NCBI GenBank assembly: GCA_016296045.1
Contig: JAEDKB010000006.1
Coordinates: 1-22,822 of the forward strand
Length of the DNA: 22,822 bases
Origin: Oscillospiraceae bacterium
Lineage (GTDB): Bacteria > Bacillota > Clostridia > Oscillospirales > Oscillospiraceae
Direction: 5' to 3'
In this document: positions 6,668 to 15,569 of the stretch, piece by piece
Numbering within the stretch: position 1 is the first letter of the stretch
Layout: each line of letters opens with the position of its first letter
Notes under the pieces: generated by a model
Seen by the model: only the letters and a program-made list of their open reading frames with translations
Told to the model about the DNA's origin: nothing
Database searches by the model: none
Program-made: the position numbers and the translations under genes

Positions 6668-7954
6668 TCAGCCGATCGGATCGACCGGATCAGGCGGCGT
6701 AACCGGTGGTGTCTCGGTCGGTAAGGGATCCGGTTCGGTAGGCTCGGGCTCTTCTGTTTCTTGCGGTCTTGTCGGCGTATAATTATTGTTATTGTTAGAA
6801 TCCGGGAAGCCATACTCTTCGTACTCGCCAACACCGCTGTCACCGGCAAGCTGACGGAAGTTCAGATCATAAATCGTCAGCTCAGACTCCAGCGGATTGA
6901 AGTAGGAGTTTAAAATTCTGGCGGCTTCCTCCAGATCAACCTGGAAATAATCCTTGCCGTCTTCTTCAACCTCGATCACCTCACCGGGAAGGACGAGGGA
7001 AATGATAGATTCGGGTTCGACATCATGCAGGAAAAAAGCCATATACGCAAGCTGGCTCGCGTTTAGGTCGGTATCCATAACCTCTGAGAGCAGCTCCGCA
7101 TTTTCCTTGGCCGAATCAGTTTGCTCAAACAAAGCCAAAAACATACGGATCAGCAGATCGCGCTGCACCGCAGTCGAATCGGTTTCAACGTTCGTATAAT
7201 TATTCCGGCAGGAGAACAACTGCATGGCAGAATGACTGTCAATATGCTGTTCACCGGAATCCAGATCGGTATACCTCGGTGAGGAAGGAACATCAAAAGG
7301 AATGTCCCCGATCAGATTAAAAATCTGGTTCACGGAAGCTTCATCTAAAACCAGATAATAGTCCGGCCAGAAGCCGATCATTTCTCTGGCCTTTTCCTTC
7401 AGTGCCTGTATGCCGCGCCCGGATTCTTCTGAGGCGGAATAAACATTGCGAAGCTTTGGTTCCGTGTAATTGCCGGTAATATAGGTGTCACGCGGAATAC
7501 TTAAAAGGGAAACTCGCTTGGAGGTCATATTGACACTCGCAAGCATCATCATGGTAGACTCTTCGTCGTCAACGGAAACAATCAGAAAGTTAATGATCGG
7601 CGATCCGTTTGCGCTTTCCGGTGCGGTAAAGTCTACCGGAACAACCGCGTCCTCCGGCTGCTGCATATTTACAACATATTCCATCGGTTTGATGTTATTG
7701 ATTACCGGAAGAGGCTCAACATCCGCACTTTTTGTAATTAAAACCATGCTCATTGCGACAGCACAGAGAAAAATACACAGTGCGCCGATAAACAACATCA
7801 CAGAACGGCCTTTGCTGCTGATGCGGCTTTGCTGTTCTTCCGTTTCTTCTTCAAATTCATTCTCAACGGAAAGCGCTTCCTTTTGATTTGAGTCCTCTAC
7901 CGTAATATGAAAATCTTTTGGGTTGGAATGTTTGCTGTTGCCAAAAACCTTCAT
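6668..7954 (-). CDS. LytR-CpsA-Psr (LCP) family protein, atypical active site
   Basis: A 428-residue protein with an acidic cytoplasmic N terminus (1-48), one membrane helix (about 51-73), an extracellular LCP domain (about 118-330) and a proline/glutamate-rich tail (394-428). LCP proteins transfer teichoic acid or other glycopolymers from a lipid carrier to peptidoglycan. The LCP domain is recognised by MMLASVN (136-142) and SLLSIPRDTYITG (149-161, with R155 and D156). The expected R-S-D-T ahead of MMLAS reads E-S-T-M here, and the usual D-x-G-R-x-x-R-Q reads DSTAVQRD (259-266), keeping only the second arginine (R265). Metal and pyrophosphate binding may therefore be altered or lost. The start overlaps the nadD-yqeK stop as ATGA. 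The fold is likely; transferase activity is doubtful. Confidence 0.85.
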   Translation of the reverse strand: MKVFGNSKHSNPKDFHITVEDSNQKEALSVENEFEEETEEQQSRISSKGRSVMLFIGALCIFLCAVAMSMVLITKSADVEPLPVINNIKPMEYVVNMQQPEDAVVPVDFTAPESANGSPIINFLIVSVDDEESTMMMLASVNMTSKRVSLLSIPRDTYITGNYTEPKLRNVYSASEESGRGIQALKEKAREMIGFWPDYYLVLDEASVNQIFNLIGDIPFDVPSSPRYTDLDSGEQHIDSHSAMQLFSCRNNYTNVETDSTAVQRDLLIRMFLALFEQTDSAKENAELLSEVMDTDLNASQLAYMAFFLHDVEPESIISLVLPGEVIEVEEDGKDYFQVDLEEAARILNSYFNPLESELTIYDLNFRQLAGDSGVGEYEEYGFPDSNNNNNYTPTRPQETEEPEPTEPDPLPTETPPVTPPDPVDPIG

Positions 7955-9141
7955 TCGTATTTTTTCCTTTCTTCGAGAAAACGAATCGCAGCCATCGAAT
8001 TCGGTCCGATATCCTTTTTTCGCTGCCGCAGTTGTTCCATTGTCATCTGCAAACCAAGGAATAAAGCATCGTCCAAATCAGAATTTGCCAGAGAGCGAAG
8101 CTTCTCAACGCCGTCAAAACAGCGATTTGGTTCCATATAATCCGCAATATATATAATTTTCTCTAATGTGGACATATTTGCTTTACCGGTGGTATGCCAG
8201 CAAATTGCATCGCAGACGAGTTTATTTTCTCCGAAAATTCGTTCCGCAATGACAGCACCGGTTTTTGCATGAAGCAATTTCGGGTGATTTCGTTCAAAAT
8301 TATCTAATATTATATCATATGTTTCGCACAATTTCAACTGTTCTTCCGCGTTCAGCGCCTTGGTAATATCGTGAAGGATTCCTGCACGGCGCGCATTCTC
8401 CGGATCAACACCGTACTGCAATGCCAAACGCTTTGCGGTATCGCTGCATCCGATCACATGCGGCACACGTTTCGGATCATGCAGCGAGAGACTGATTTCG
8501 GAAAGAAGTTCAAACGGCAGTTCTTTCATTCGATCATTATAATAATACAGACCGTTTTTCACGATATAATCATGAACGGCTGGATCAAGGTATGTCTGCG
8601 CAGCATGAAATGCGAGCATCGCTCGTACCGAGGTGGAAGAATGAGGTAAAAATGAATTTTCAACAAAATATATGTTCGTATGCAGCTTTTTTTCAAGCTT
8701 ATCGGCATATTTTTGAAGAATTTCGGGATCATCCTCATTTCGGTGTGCAACCGCCAATGCTGCGTATGCGGTAATTTCTTCCGGATGATACCAGCTTTCA
8801 AACGAAAGGAACATATCCGTTCCCATCAGCAAAAACAATTCATCCGACGGATACTTCTCACGAAGCAGCCTCAGTGTATCCGCCGTGTAGCTTTTGCCGC
8901 TGCGAACCAATTCAATGTCCGACACCTGAACATACGGCAGATCACGGACTGCCAATTTGCACATTTGCAGCCGATGTGCCGCATCCGGAGTATTTCTTGT
9001 CAGCGTCTTATGCGGAGGATTTGCAGCAGGAATCAGCACCACAGTATCCAGCGCCAGCTTCTCACGAAACTCGCGCAGAGCAAGTATATGCCCAAGGTGC
9101 GGCGGATTAAAGCTTCCGCCGAAAATGCCGATTCTAGCCAT
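7951..9141 (-). CDS. nadD: NadD-YqeK fusion: nicotinate-nucleotide adenylyltransferase plus HD-domain Ap4A hydrolase
   Basis: A 396-residue fusion. Residues 1-200 are NadD, which makes nicotinate adenine dinucleotide from ATP and NaMN: GGSFNPPHLGH (8-18) is the nucleotidyltransferase motif, MGTDMFLSFESW is at 106-117 and SSTSVR at 168-173. Residues about 205-396 are a YqeK HD domain with H228, H257-D258, H291, H316 and D334, the usual metal ligands. YqeK proteins hydrolyse diadenosine tetraphosphate to ADP. In Bacillus subtilis the two are separate adjacent genes; here there is no stop between them. The start at 9141 is supported by the NadD N terminus although the nearest GAGG is 11 nt upstream. 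The 3' end overlaps the LCP gene as ATGA. Confidence 0.95.
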   Translation of the reverse strand: MARIGIFGGSFNPPHLGHILALREFREKLALDTVVLIPAANPPHKTLTRNTPDAAHRLQMCKLAVRDLPYVQVSDIELVRSGKSYTADTLRLLREKYPSDELFLLMGTDMFLSFESWYHPEEITAYAALAVAHRNEDDPEILQKYADKLEKKLHTNIYFVENSFLPHSSTSVRAMLAFHAAQTYLDPAVHDYIVKNGLYYYNDRMKELPFELLSEISLSLHDPKRVPHVIGCSDTAKRLALQYGVDPENARRAGILHDITKALNAEEQLKLCETYDIILDNFERNHPKLLHAKTGAVIAERIFGENKLVCDAICWHTTGKANMSTLEKIIYIADYMEPNRCFDGVEKLRSLANSDLDDALFLGLQMTMEQLRQRKKDIGPNSMAAIRFLEERKKYE

Positions 9142-9158
9142 AAGTACGATTTCCTCTC

Positions 9159-9602
9159 TTATTTACTGTTTTTACGGCGATCAATCGCAGCCTGAATTGC
9201 CGCCTGACGGAAATATTCATTTCTCTTTTCGCGTTCTTCTCTGGCTTTTTTGCGTCGCTCCTGTGCGCCGCGGCGAACAGGATTGGAGGCTTTCTTTTGC
9301 ATTGCACGCGCTTTTTGTGCTGCCTCCTGCGCTTTCTTTTGCGATTTCTTATAAATTACAAACTTAGAGCCAACGCATTGGACACCATCGGCATTCAGCG
9401 CCTCGCAGAGCGCGTCGCAAACTTCTCTGGCGGACATCATTGCCGATTCCAAAACACGTCCCTTGACCAGTTCGCGTGATTCAAGCTGTGTTGCCGCCTC
9501 GGAAATGACGCTTTCCGTCACGCCGCCCTTGCCGACCATCAATGTTGTTTCCAGTGTGTTCGCCTCCGAGCGAAGGTCAGCGCGTTGTTTACTTGTCAGC
9601 AT
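9159..9602 (-). CDS. yhbY: YhbY-family (CRM domain) RNA-binding ribosome assembly protein with a basic tail
   Basis: A 147-residue protein starting at 9602, preceded by AGGAGGG inside the end of rdgB; a longer frame from 9632 would start ahead of that ribosome site. Residues 1-90 are a CRM domain with the GKGG loop (24-27) and the typical KQRADLRSEA opening. YhbY proteins bind 50S precursors. After the domain comes about 55 residues rich in K, R, A and E (KKAQEAA to the end), probably helical and RNA binding, whereas YhbY is usually about 97 residues. The start overlaps rdgB by 14 nt. It precedes nadD as in Bacillus subtilis yqeI. Confidence 0.9.
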   Translation of the reverse strand: MLTSKQRADLRSEANTLETTLMVGKGGVTESVISEAATQLESRELVKGRVLESAMMSAREVCDALCEALNADGVQCVGSKFVIYKKSQKKAQEAAQKARAMQKKASNPVRRGAQERRKKAREEREKRNEYFRQAAIQAAIDRRKNSK

Positions 9603-10197
9603 CGATTTTTTCCCTCCTGATGATTTCTGCAAATGCAGCCAATGCCTTTGCGCGGTGAGAAATCTGATTTTTTACCTCAGAGGAAAGCTGTGCAAAGGTA
9701 CAATTCTTCCCCGGCACGAAGAAAATCGGATCATAGCCAAAGCCGTTTTCACCATGCGCTTCCCGGAGAATTCTGCCGCTGCATTCCCCTCTTGCCGTAA
9801 TTTTCTTTCCGTCCGGGGTCAGCATGGTGATCACGCTGACAAATTTTGCCGTGCGGTCTTCATTGGGCACCGTTTCCATCAGCTCCAGAAGATACTCCAG
9901 TCGCTCACGATCGGACTTGCATTTCTCTCCGCCGAATCTGGCGGAATATACGCCTGGCGCGCCGTTCAACGCATCCACCATCAAGCCGGAATCATCTGCA
10001 ATCGTCGGAAGTCCGCAGGCCTCCATGATGGTTTTTGCTTTGATATAGGAATTTTCTTCAAAGGTTTCTCCGTTCTCATTCGGCTCAATCGACAGGCCGA
10101 CCTCGCGCTGAGAAACAACCTCCATGTGGAAGCCGGACAGAATGGTACGCATCTCTTCCAGCTTGTGCGCATTATTGCTGGCTAATACAAGCTTCAT
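9589..10197 (-). CDS. rdgB: XTP/dITP pyrophosphatase (RdgB/HAM1 family)
   Basis: A 202-residue protein that hydrolyses XTP, ITP and dITP to monophosphates and so keeps damaged purines out of DNA and RNA. Motifs are LASNNAHKLEE (4-14), ADDSGLMVDA and GENGFGYDPIFF, all family hallmarks. The start at 10197 is chosen because it makes an ATGA overlap with the rph stop, has GGGAG about 7 nt upstream, and fits the family N terminus; the longer frame adds 20 unrelated residues. The rph-rdgB pairing is common in Firmicutes. Confidence 0.96.
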   Translation of the reverse strand: MKLVLASNNAHKLEEMRTILSGFHMEVVSQREVGLSIEPNENGETFEENSYIKAKTIMEACGLPTIADDSGLMVDALNGAPGVYSARFGGEKCKSDRERLEYLLELMETVPNEDRTAKFVSVITMLTPDGKKITARGECSGRILREAHGENGFGYDPIFFVPGKNCTFAQLSSEVKNQISHRAKALAAFAEIIRREKIDADK

Positions 10198-10910
10198 TTC
10201 AGACTCCCGAGGCAACGGCGCTGCATTTGTGTCAAAACCGCATTTCCCTTTCTGCACAGCGCAAGAAGCTTCCGCTGTTCTTCTACGGAAAAAGGTCTTC
10301 CCTCGCCGGTTGCCTGCAATTCAATAATGTCGCCCTCGGCAGTCATAACGCAGTTTAAATCGACCAGCGCACGGGAATCCTCCTCGTAGCACAGATCCAG
10401 CATTGCCTCATTTCGGACAATGCCTGCGGAAATGCCGGAAACGTATGTACGGACAGGCATTTCGGAAATTTTCCCCTGCTCAAGGAGCTTACGGCAGGCA
10501 ATGGTCATCGCAATAAACCCACCGGTTACGGAAGCGGTTCTCGTGCCGCCGTCACCCTGAAGAACATCACAGTCAACCGTGATCGTGTGCTCTCCGAGCG
10601 CTTCCAGATCCACCGCACAGCGAAGGCTGCGACCGATCAGGCGCTGGATTTCCGCACTTCTGGACGAAAGCTTGAGCTTGGAAATATCGCGCTTGCTGCG
10701 CTCACGGTTGGCACGCGGCAGCATCGAATATTCGGCCGTGATCCAGCCGCCGCTGTAGACATGGGGCGGCACACGGTTGTCCACAGAAGCATTACAAAGC
10801 ACAACCGTATCGCCGACTTCGATCAGGCAGCTTCCCTCTGCAAACTTTGAAAAGCCGAGGGTGGCCTTTACTTTCCGCATTTCATCTGCGGCTCTTCCGT
10901 CTGTTCTCAT
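10194..10910 (-). CDS. rph: Ribonuclease PH
   Basis: A 238-residue phosphorolytic 3'-to-5' exoribonuclease that trims tRNA 3' ends. It starts MRTDGRAADEMR, carries LQGDGGTRTASVTGG (phosphate-binding Gly-Thr-Arg block) and EEDSRALVDLNCVMT, and ends with the GEGRPFS block typical of the family. AAGGAGG lies 6 nt before ATG 10910, directly after the ftsY stop. The encoded CCA of the tRNA in this window means phosphorolysis of the trailer would be its natural task. Length and motifs are normal. Confidence 0.97.
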   Translation of the reverse strand: MRTDGRAADEMRKVKATLGFSKFAEGSCLIEVGDTVVLCNASVDNRVPPHVYSGGWITAEYSMLPRANRERSKRDISKLKLSSRSAEIQRLIGRSLRCAVDLEALGEHTITVDCDVLQGDGGTRTASVTGGFIAMTIACRKLLEQGKISEMPVRTYVSGISAGIVRNEAMLDLCYEEDSRALVDLNCVMTAEGDIIELQATGEGRPFSVEEQRKLLALCRKGNAVLTQMQRRCLGSLK

Positions 10911-10920
10911 GATATCCTCC

Positions 10921-11826
10921 TTAAATCAGCGCATCCACAAACGCTCTTGCCTCAAAGGGCATCAGGTCATCCATCTGTTCGCCGACACCGATATATTTGA
11001 CCGGAATCTGAAGCGTATCTGCAACGGAAATCACGATGCCGCCTTTTGCAGTACCATCGAGCTTGGTCAGCGCGATGGCGGTAACACCGGCAATCTCCTT
11101 GAATTGTTTTGCCTGAAGGAGACCGTTTTGTCCGGTTGTTCCGTCCAGCACCAGCAAAACTTCTTTGTCGGAATCCGGAAGCTCGCGGTCAACAATTCTT
11201 GAGATTTTATTCAGTTCATTCATCAGATTCGCCTTATTGTGCAGGCGTCCGGCCGTATCGCAAAGGATAATATCCGTTCCGCGGGCTTTTGCGGCGGAAA
11301 TTCCGTCAAAAACGACCGAGGCAGGATCTGCGCCTTCATGCTGGCGGACGATCTGTGCGCCCGAGCGTTCTGCCCATATTTCAAGCTGATCGGCAGCCGC
11401 CGCACGGAAGGTATCTCCCGCGCACAAAAGGACTTTTTTCCCCTGTGCGGTAAAATGATGCGCCAGCTTTCCGATTGTCGTTGTTTTTCCGACGCCGTTT
11501 ACGCCGATGACAAGCACAATAGAGGGCTTTGTGTCAAGCTTCAAAGAAGTATCGCCGACATCCAGCATCTCAACAAGGATATCTTTTAACGCATTATGGA
11601 TTTCCTCACCGCCGCGAAGTCTTTGCTCTTTCACTCGCTCACGGAGAAGCTCGACTGCTTTGCAGGAGGTCTCTACGCCCATGTCCGCAAGGATCATGCT
11701 TTCTTCCAGCTCTTCAAAAAATTCCTCGTTGGCACCGGTGAAGGAATCGAAGATTCCGCCGATTGTTGCGGCCATTGCCGTTTTTGTTTTAATCAGACTG
11801 TTTTTGATTTTTTCAAAAAATCCCAT
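10921..11826 (-). CDS. ftsY: Signal recognition particle receptor FtsY
   Basis: A 301-residue SRP GTPase that docks ribosome-SRP complexes at the membrane. The helical N domain (1-100) is followed by the G domain: P-loop GVNGVGKTTT (108-117), GDTFRAAA (137-144), DTAGR (190-194) and TKLD (254-257). The N terminus is short, with MGFFEKIKNSL resembling an amphipathic membrane anchor and without the long acidic region of enterobacterial FtsY, as usual in Gram-positive bacteria. A 44-nt gap separates it from smc and contains a short palindrome (11840-11854) and GGAG before the ATG. Confidence 0.97.
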   Translation of the reverse strand: MGFFEKIKNSLIKTKTAMAATIGGIFDSFTGANEEFFEELEESMILADMGVETSCKAVELLRERVKEQRLRGGEEIHNALKDILVEMLDVGDTSLKLDTKPSIVLVIGVNGVGKTTTIGKLAHHFTAQGKKVLLCAGDTFRAAAADQLEIWAERSGAQIVRQHEGADPASVVFDGISAAKARGTDIILCDTAGRLHNKANLMNELNKISRIVDRELPDSDKEVLLVLDGTTGQNGLLQAKQFKEIAGVTAIALTKLDGTAKGGIVISVADTLQIPVKYIGVGEQMDDLMPFEARAFVDALI

Positions 11827-11870
11827 TGTTTCTCCATTCTGCCGTTAAACGGCATTTGTGTACAAACTGC

Positions 11871-14800
11871 TTATTCAATGATATCCAACTGCTGCTCCAT
11901 TTGATTCAGGTCAAGGTGCAAAATTTTGGAAATTCCCTGTTCCTGCATGGTAACACCGTAGAGCATATCGGCAGCTTCCATTGTGCCGCGGCGGTGCGTG
12001 ATGACGATAAACTGCGTTTTTTCGCTGAAGCCGCGCAGATAGGACGCAAAACGCTCTACATTTCTGTCATCCAGAGCCGCATCGATTTCATCCAACATAC
12101 AGAAGGGCGTCGGGCGCACCTTGAGAATTGCAAAATAGAGTGCAATGGCGACAAAGGCTTTTTCGCCGCCGGATAAAAGCGTAATGGTTTTTAACTGTTT
12201 TCCGGGCGGCTGCACACGAATTTCAATGCCGCAGGTCAGCGGCGCATTGACATCCTCCAGTTCCAGCGAGGCTTTGCCGCCGCCGAACATTTCCGTAAAG
12301 GTCTGCCCGAAATACGTATTGATTTTCGTAAATTCCGTGGTGAAAATCTCTGTCATCTGCTTTGTGATATCGTTGATGATCCCTTCCAGCTCACGCTTGG
12401 AGGTCAAAACGTCATCACGCTGACCGGCGAGATATTCATAACGTTCGTTGACACGCGCAAATTCATCAATCGCGCCGATATTCGGCGTGCCGAGTGCGGA
12501 AATCTTACGTTTCAGCTCTGCAACCCGTTTCTGCGCAACGGCAACGCTTTCAATCTCCGCTGCCGCTTCCGGTGCTGTGGAGCGCGTTAATTCATAGCTT
12601 TCCCAAAGCTTGTCAATGATCTGCTTTTCTTCCATCTCCGCCGCCGTTTTCTTAGCCTCCAGGCGGGCGCTTTCGCGTTCCATATTCAGAATATCACGGC
12701 TTTTTGTCTGCGCTTCCTTATCCGCCGAGGTCTTCCTCGCTTCCACTTGCATCCGTTCCTCAAGGGAAGTTTTCAGGGAATCCTTCTGGGACTGAAGCGA
12801 CAGATTGTGTTCTTGTAGAGTTTGATTCTGCTGTGCAATCTGAGCAAGGATATTCTCCTGCTCCTTTTGGTAGATTTCAATGAGGGCGAGCTTCTGCGTC
12901 CGATCGCCCTGCATGGCAAGCTCCAGCCCACGCAAACGGTTGACAGAATCGGTCGCAGTCGTTTTTTCCGCTTCCAGCGCCGCGATCTCCATACGGATCG
13001 CCGTCATGCGCTCGCTGAGACGATTGCTCTGCTCCGCTGCAACGCTCTGTCCATCAGAGACTACAGAGAGTTCCTTTTCCGATTCGCTGATTTGACGTTC
13101 CAAAACGGAAATCTGTTCCGAAAGCGCTGCTTTTCTTGCGGAATCGGTCTGTCTGCGCTCGTCAATTCCGGCAAGCTCACGCTCAGAGCCGGAAATCGCA
13201 TCGCTGATTGCATCCACAAGGACGGCATACTGCTTTTCTTCGCCCGAAAGACGAAGTGCGTCGTCCTGCGCGGCACGGAGCTTTCCCTCTTCCGCAGAGA
13301 GTTCAAATTCAACCTGCTGCGTCAGGCGCTCTGCTTCGGCAAGCTCCGCACGGAGCTTTTCAAGCTTCTGCGCGGTTTCCGACCGTTGCTTTTTCAGGCG
13401 TTCTACCTCATTTGCACGCGAAAGAATGCCTGCATTTTTTGATACGGAGCCGCCGGTCATGGAACCGCCGGCATTGATTACCTGCCCATCGAGTGTTACG
13501 ATACGGAAGCGGTGATTATATCGGTCTGCAATGGATATTGCAGAATCCATATCATCAACAATCACGGTTCTGCCAAGCAGAGAACGAATGATTTCATCAT
13601 ATTTGCTGTCGCATTGAACCATCTGAGAAGCAATTCCGATAAAGCCCCGGCATTTTTCAACGTCTTGCTCATTCAAAGTCTTTCCGCGAATGACACTGAG
13701 CGGAAGAAACGTCGCTCTGCCAAGGTCACAGCGTTTCAGATAATTCATGGCGGCCTTGCCGGATTGTTCATCCGTTACAACGATCTGCTGCATGGCCGAG
13801 CCGAGTGCGATTTCGATGGCGACAGTATAGCTGTCTTCTGTACGGATCAGCTTGGAAACCGGTCCGCAAATGCCCCGAAGCGTCGATTTTCCGCTCTCCT
13901 GCATTACAACACGAACCGCTTTGGAAAAGCCTTCATATTCCCGTTCCATTTCCTCAAACAGCTTTAAACGGGAGGAAATCGTTTCCAACGCAACGGACAT
14001 CTGCGTGACTTCCTTCTGCAAAGCGTCACGGCGGTCGGAACGGGTCTTGCTGCGCAAGCGGTAGCCTTCGATGGTATTCTGTGCGGCTACAATATTCTCC
14101 TGCGCCTCTTCCAAAGCTTTTCTGGCTTGATTTAAACGGAAAGCGGCATCGTTCTTACGTTCCTTTGCCGAAGCGCAGTCGCACATCACCTGCTCATAGC
14201 GTTCTTCGCTTTGGCGCAGGGAATCCTCTGTTGCGGAAAGGTCGGCAGTTTTGGCAGAAAGCTCGGTGCGCAGGCGCTCCTGTTCATTGCGGATTTCCAG
14301 ATAGCGCTTTGTCATGCCGTCAGCGGAATCGGCAAGCTTTTTTCCCTCCGTCTCGGCTTCCCGAAGTGTTTGACGGAGCTGATCTGCCTGCAGCGCGATT
14401 TCTTTTCCGCGGGCTTCCAAGCCGGCAATCTGTTCCCCAATTCCGCCGCTTCTGGTTTCCTGCTCTGCCAATTCAGAGCGAATGCGTTCGATATTGGAAA
14501 GGCAGTTATCCAGGTTGGTTTCGAGCACGGCAACGGCACTTTGCATGGACTGCGCCTGCGCTTCGCTCTGAGAGATCTGTTCACGAATCTGATCGATCAG
14601 CATATCTCGGTTGTGAAGGTCAAAAGAAAGCGTCTCGCCCGTCACATAGAGCTGATCGAGTGCTGCGTGCTCCTGTTGCAGAATAAACGCGGCGGAGTGA
14701 TAGTCTTCCTCGGCTTTTCTTGCGGTTGCGCTGAGCTTTTCCAACGTATGAAGCCAAAGCGCAACCTCAACGCCCTTTAATTCGTCACGAAAAGCAAGGT

Positions 14801-15443
14801 ATTTTTTTGCTTTTTCCGCCTGTTCACGCAGGGGCTCCACCTGAAGCTCCAACTCGGAAATCTTATCGCCGATACGCAGAAGATTATCCTCCGTATTTGC
14901 AAGGCGGCGTTCGGTTTCTTCTTTGCGATGGCGGTATTTTGAAATACCGGCTGCTTCCTCAAAGATTTCACGGCGATCCGTGCTTTTGACGGAAAGGATC
15001 TCGTCAATACGTCCCTGACTGATATTCGAATAGCCCTCACGTCCCAAGCCGGTATCCATAAACAGCTCATTGATATCGCGCAGACGGACGGACTGTTTGT
15101 TGATATAGTATTCACTTTCGCCGGAACGATAATAACGGCGCGTAATCATCAGTTCATCGGCATCATAGCGAAGAGCGCGGTCGGAATTATCCAGCACCAA
15201 TGTTGCTTCCGCAAAGCCGACCTGTGCACGCTTCTCGGTGCCGCCGAAAATAACATCCTCCATTTTCTGTCCGCGAAGCGATCTGGAGTTCTGTTCTCCC
15301 ATGACCCAGCGGATTGCGTCGGAAATATTCGATTTACCGCTTCCGTTCGGACCTACGATGGCTGTGATATCGTGACCAAAGCTGACAACTGTTTTGTCAG
15401 GGAAGGATTTAAAGCCCTGAATTTCAAGTTGTTTCAGATACAT
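11871..15443 (-). CDS. smc: Chromosome segregation protein SMC
   Basis: A 1190-residue condensin subunit that organises and segregates the chromosome with ScpA and ScpB (not encoded here). The N-terminal head has Walker A GPNGSGKS (31-38). Two long coiled coils flank a hinge (about 510-660, including GGSMTGGS). The C-terminal head has the ABC signature LSGGE (1090-1094) and Walker B CMLDEID (1115-1121). The start at 15443 (MYLKQLEIQGFKSF) fits the family; a TTG two codons upstream is also possible given AGGAG spacing. The gene is full length and begins a new transcript after the rnc terminator. The many opposite-strand open frames here are shadows of the coiled-coil codon pattern. Confidence 0.98.
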   Translation of the reverse strand: MYLKQLEIQGFKSFPDKTVVSFGHDITAIVGPNGSGKSNISDAIRWVMGEQNSRSLRGQKMEDVIFGGTEKRAQVGFAEATLVLDNSDRALRYDADELMITRRYYRSGESEYYINKQSVRLRDINELFMDTGLGREGYSNISQGRIDEILSVKSTDRREIFEEAAGISKYRHRKEETERRLANTEDNLLRIGDKISELELQVEPLREQAEKAKKYLAFRDELKGVEVALWLHTLEKLSATARKAEEDYHSAAFILQQEHAALDQLYVTGETLSFDLHNRDMLIDQIREQISQSEAQAQSMQSAVAVLETNLDNCLSNIERIRSELAEQETRSGGIGEQIAGLEARGKEIALQADQLRQTLREAETEGKKLADSADGMTKRYLEIRNEQERLRTELSAKTADLSATEDSLRQSEERYEQVMCDCASAKERKNDAAFRLNQARKALEEAQENIVAAQNTIEGYRLRSKTRSDRRDALQKEVTQMSVALETISSRLKLFEEMEREYEGFSKAVRVVMQESGKSTLRGICGPVSKLIRTEDSYTVAIEIALGSAMQQIVVTDEQSGKAAMNYLKRCDLGRATFLPLSVIRGKTLNEQDVEKCRGFIGIASQMVQCDSKYDEIIRSLLGRTVIVDDMDSAISIADRYNHRFRIVTLDGQVINAGGSMTGGSVSKNAGILSRANEVERLKKQRSETAQKLEKLRAELAEAERLTQQVEFELSAEEGKLRAAQDDALRLSGEEKQYAVLVDAISDAISGSERELAGIDERRQTDSARKAALSEQISVLERQISESEKELSVVSDGQSVAAEQSNRLSERMTAIRMEIAALEAEKTTATDSVNRLRGLELAMQGDRTQKLALIEIYQKEQENILAQIAQQNQTLQEHNLSLQSQKDSLKTSLEERMQVEARKTSADKEAQTKSRDILNMERESARLEAKKTAAEMEEKQIIDKLWESYELTRSTAPEAAAEIESVAVAQKRVAELKRKISALGTPNIGAIDEFARVNERYEYLAGQRDDVLTSKRELEGIINDITKQMTEIFTTEFTKINTYFGQTFTEMFGGGKASLELEDVNAPLTCGIEIRVQPPGKQLKTITLLSGGEKAFVAIALYFAILKVRPTPFCMLDEIDAALDDRNVERFASYLRGFSEKTQFIVITHRRGTMEAADMLYGVTMQEQGISKILHLDLNQMEQQLDIIE

Positions 15444-15477
15444 TAGCAAATTGCTCCTATTTTATTTACAACACTGT

Positions 15478-15506
15478 ATTCTACCAGATATAGTGTCAAA
15501 ATGCAA
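15478..15506 (-). promoter_or_regulatory. Probable promoter of the smc-leuS operon
   Basis: On the minus strand TAGAAT (15483-15478) is preceded by TGG, an extended -10, with a weak -35 TTGCAT (15506-15501) at 17 bp. A TTGACA also occurs nearby but is only 10 bp from the -10. The position between the rnc terminator and smc supports a promoter here. Confidence 0.5.
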
Positions 15507-15537
15507 GCAAATTCCGCAATTTCTGCCGCAAATAACC

Positions 15538-15564
15538 AAAAATCCGGGCTGAAAACAGCCCGGA
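15538..15564 (-). terminator. Intrinsic terminator after rnc
   Basis: On the minus strand TCCGGGCTG (15564-15556) pairs with CAGCCCGGA (15551-15543) around four bases and is followed by TTTTT (15542-15538). The stem starts 5 nt beyond the rnc stop codon and splits the minus-strand genes into two main transcripts. Confidence 0.93.
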
Positions 15565-15569
15565 CAAGG

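Noticed and set aside
11840-11854. Palindrome between smc and ftsY as a terminator
   Set aside because: The stem TGCCGTT/AACGGCA leaves almost no loop and has no T tract, so it is unlikely to end transcription.
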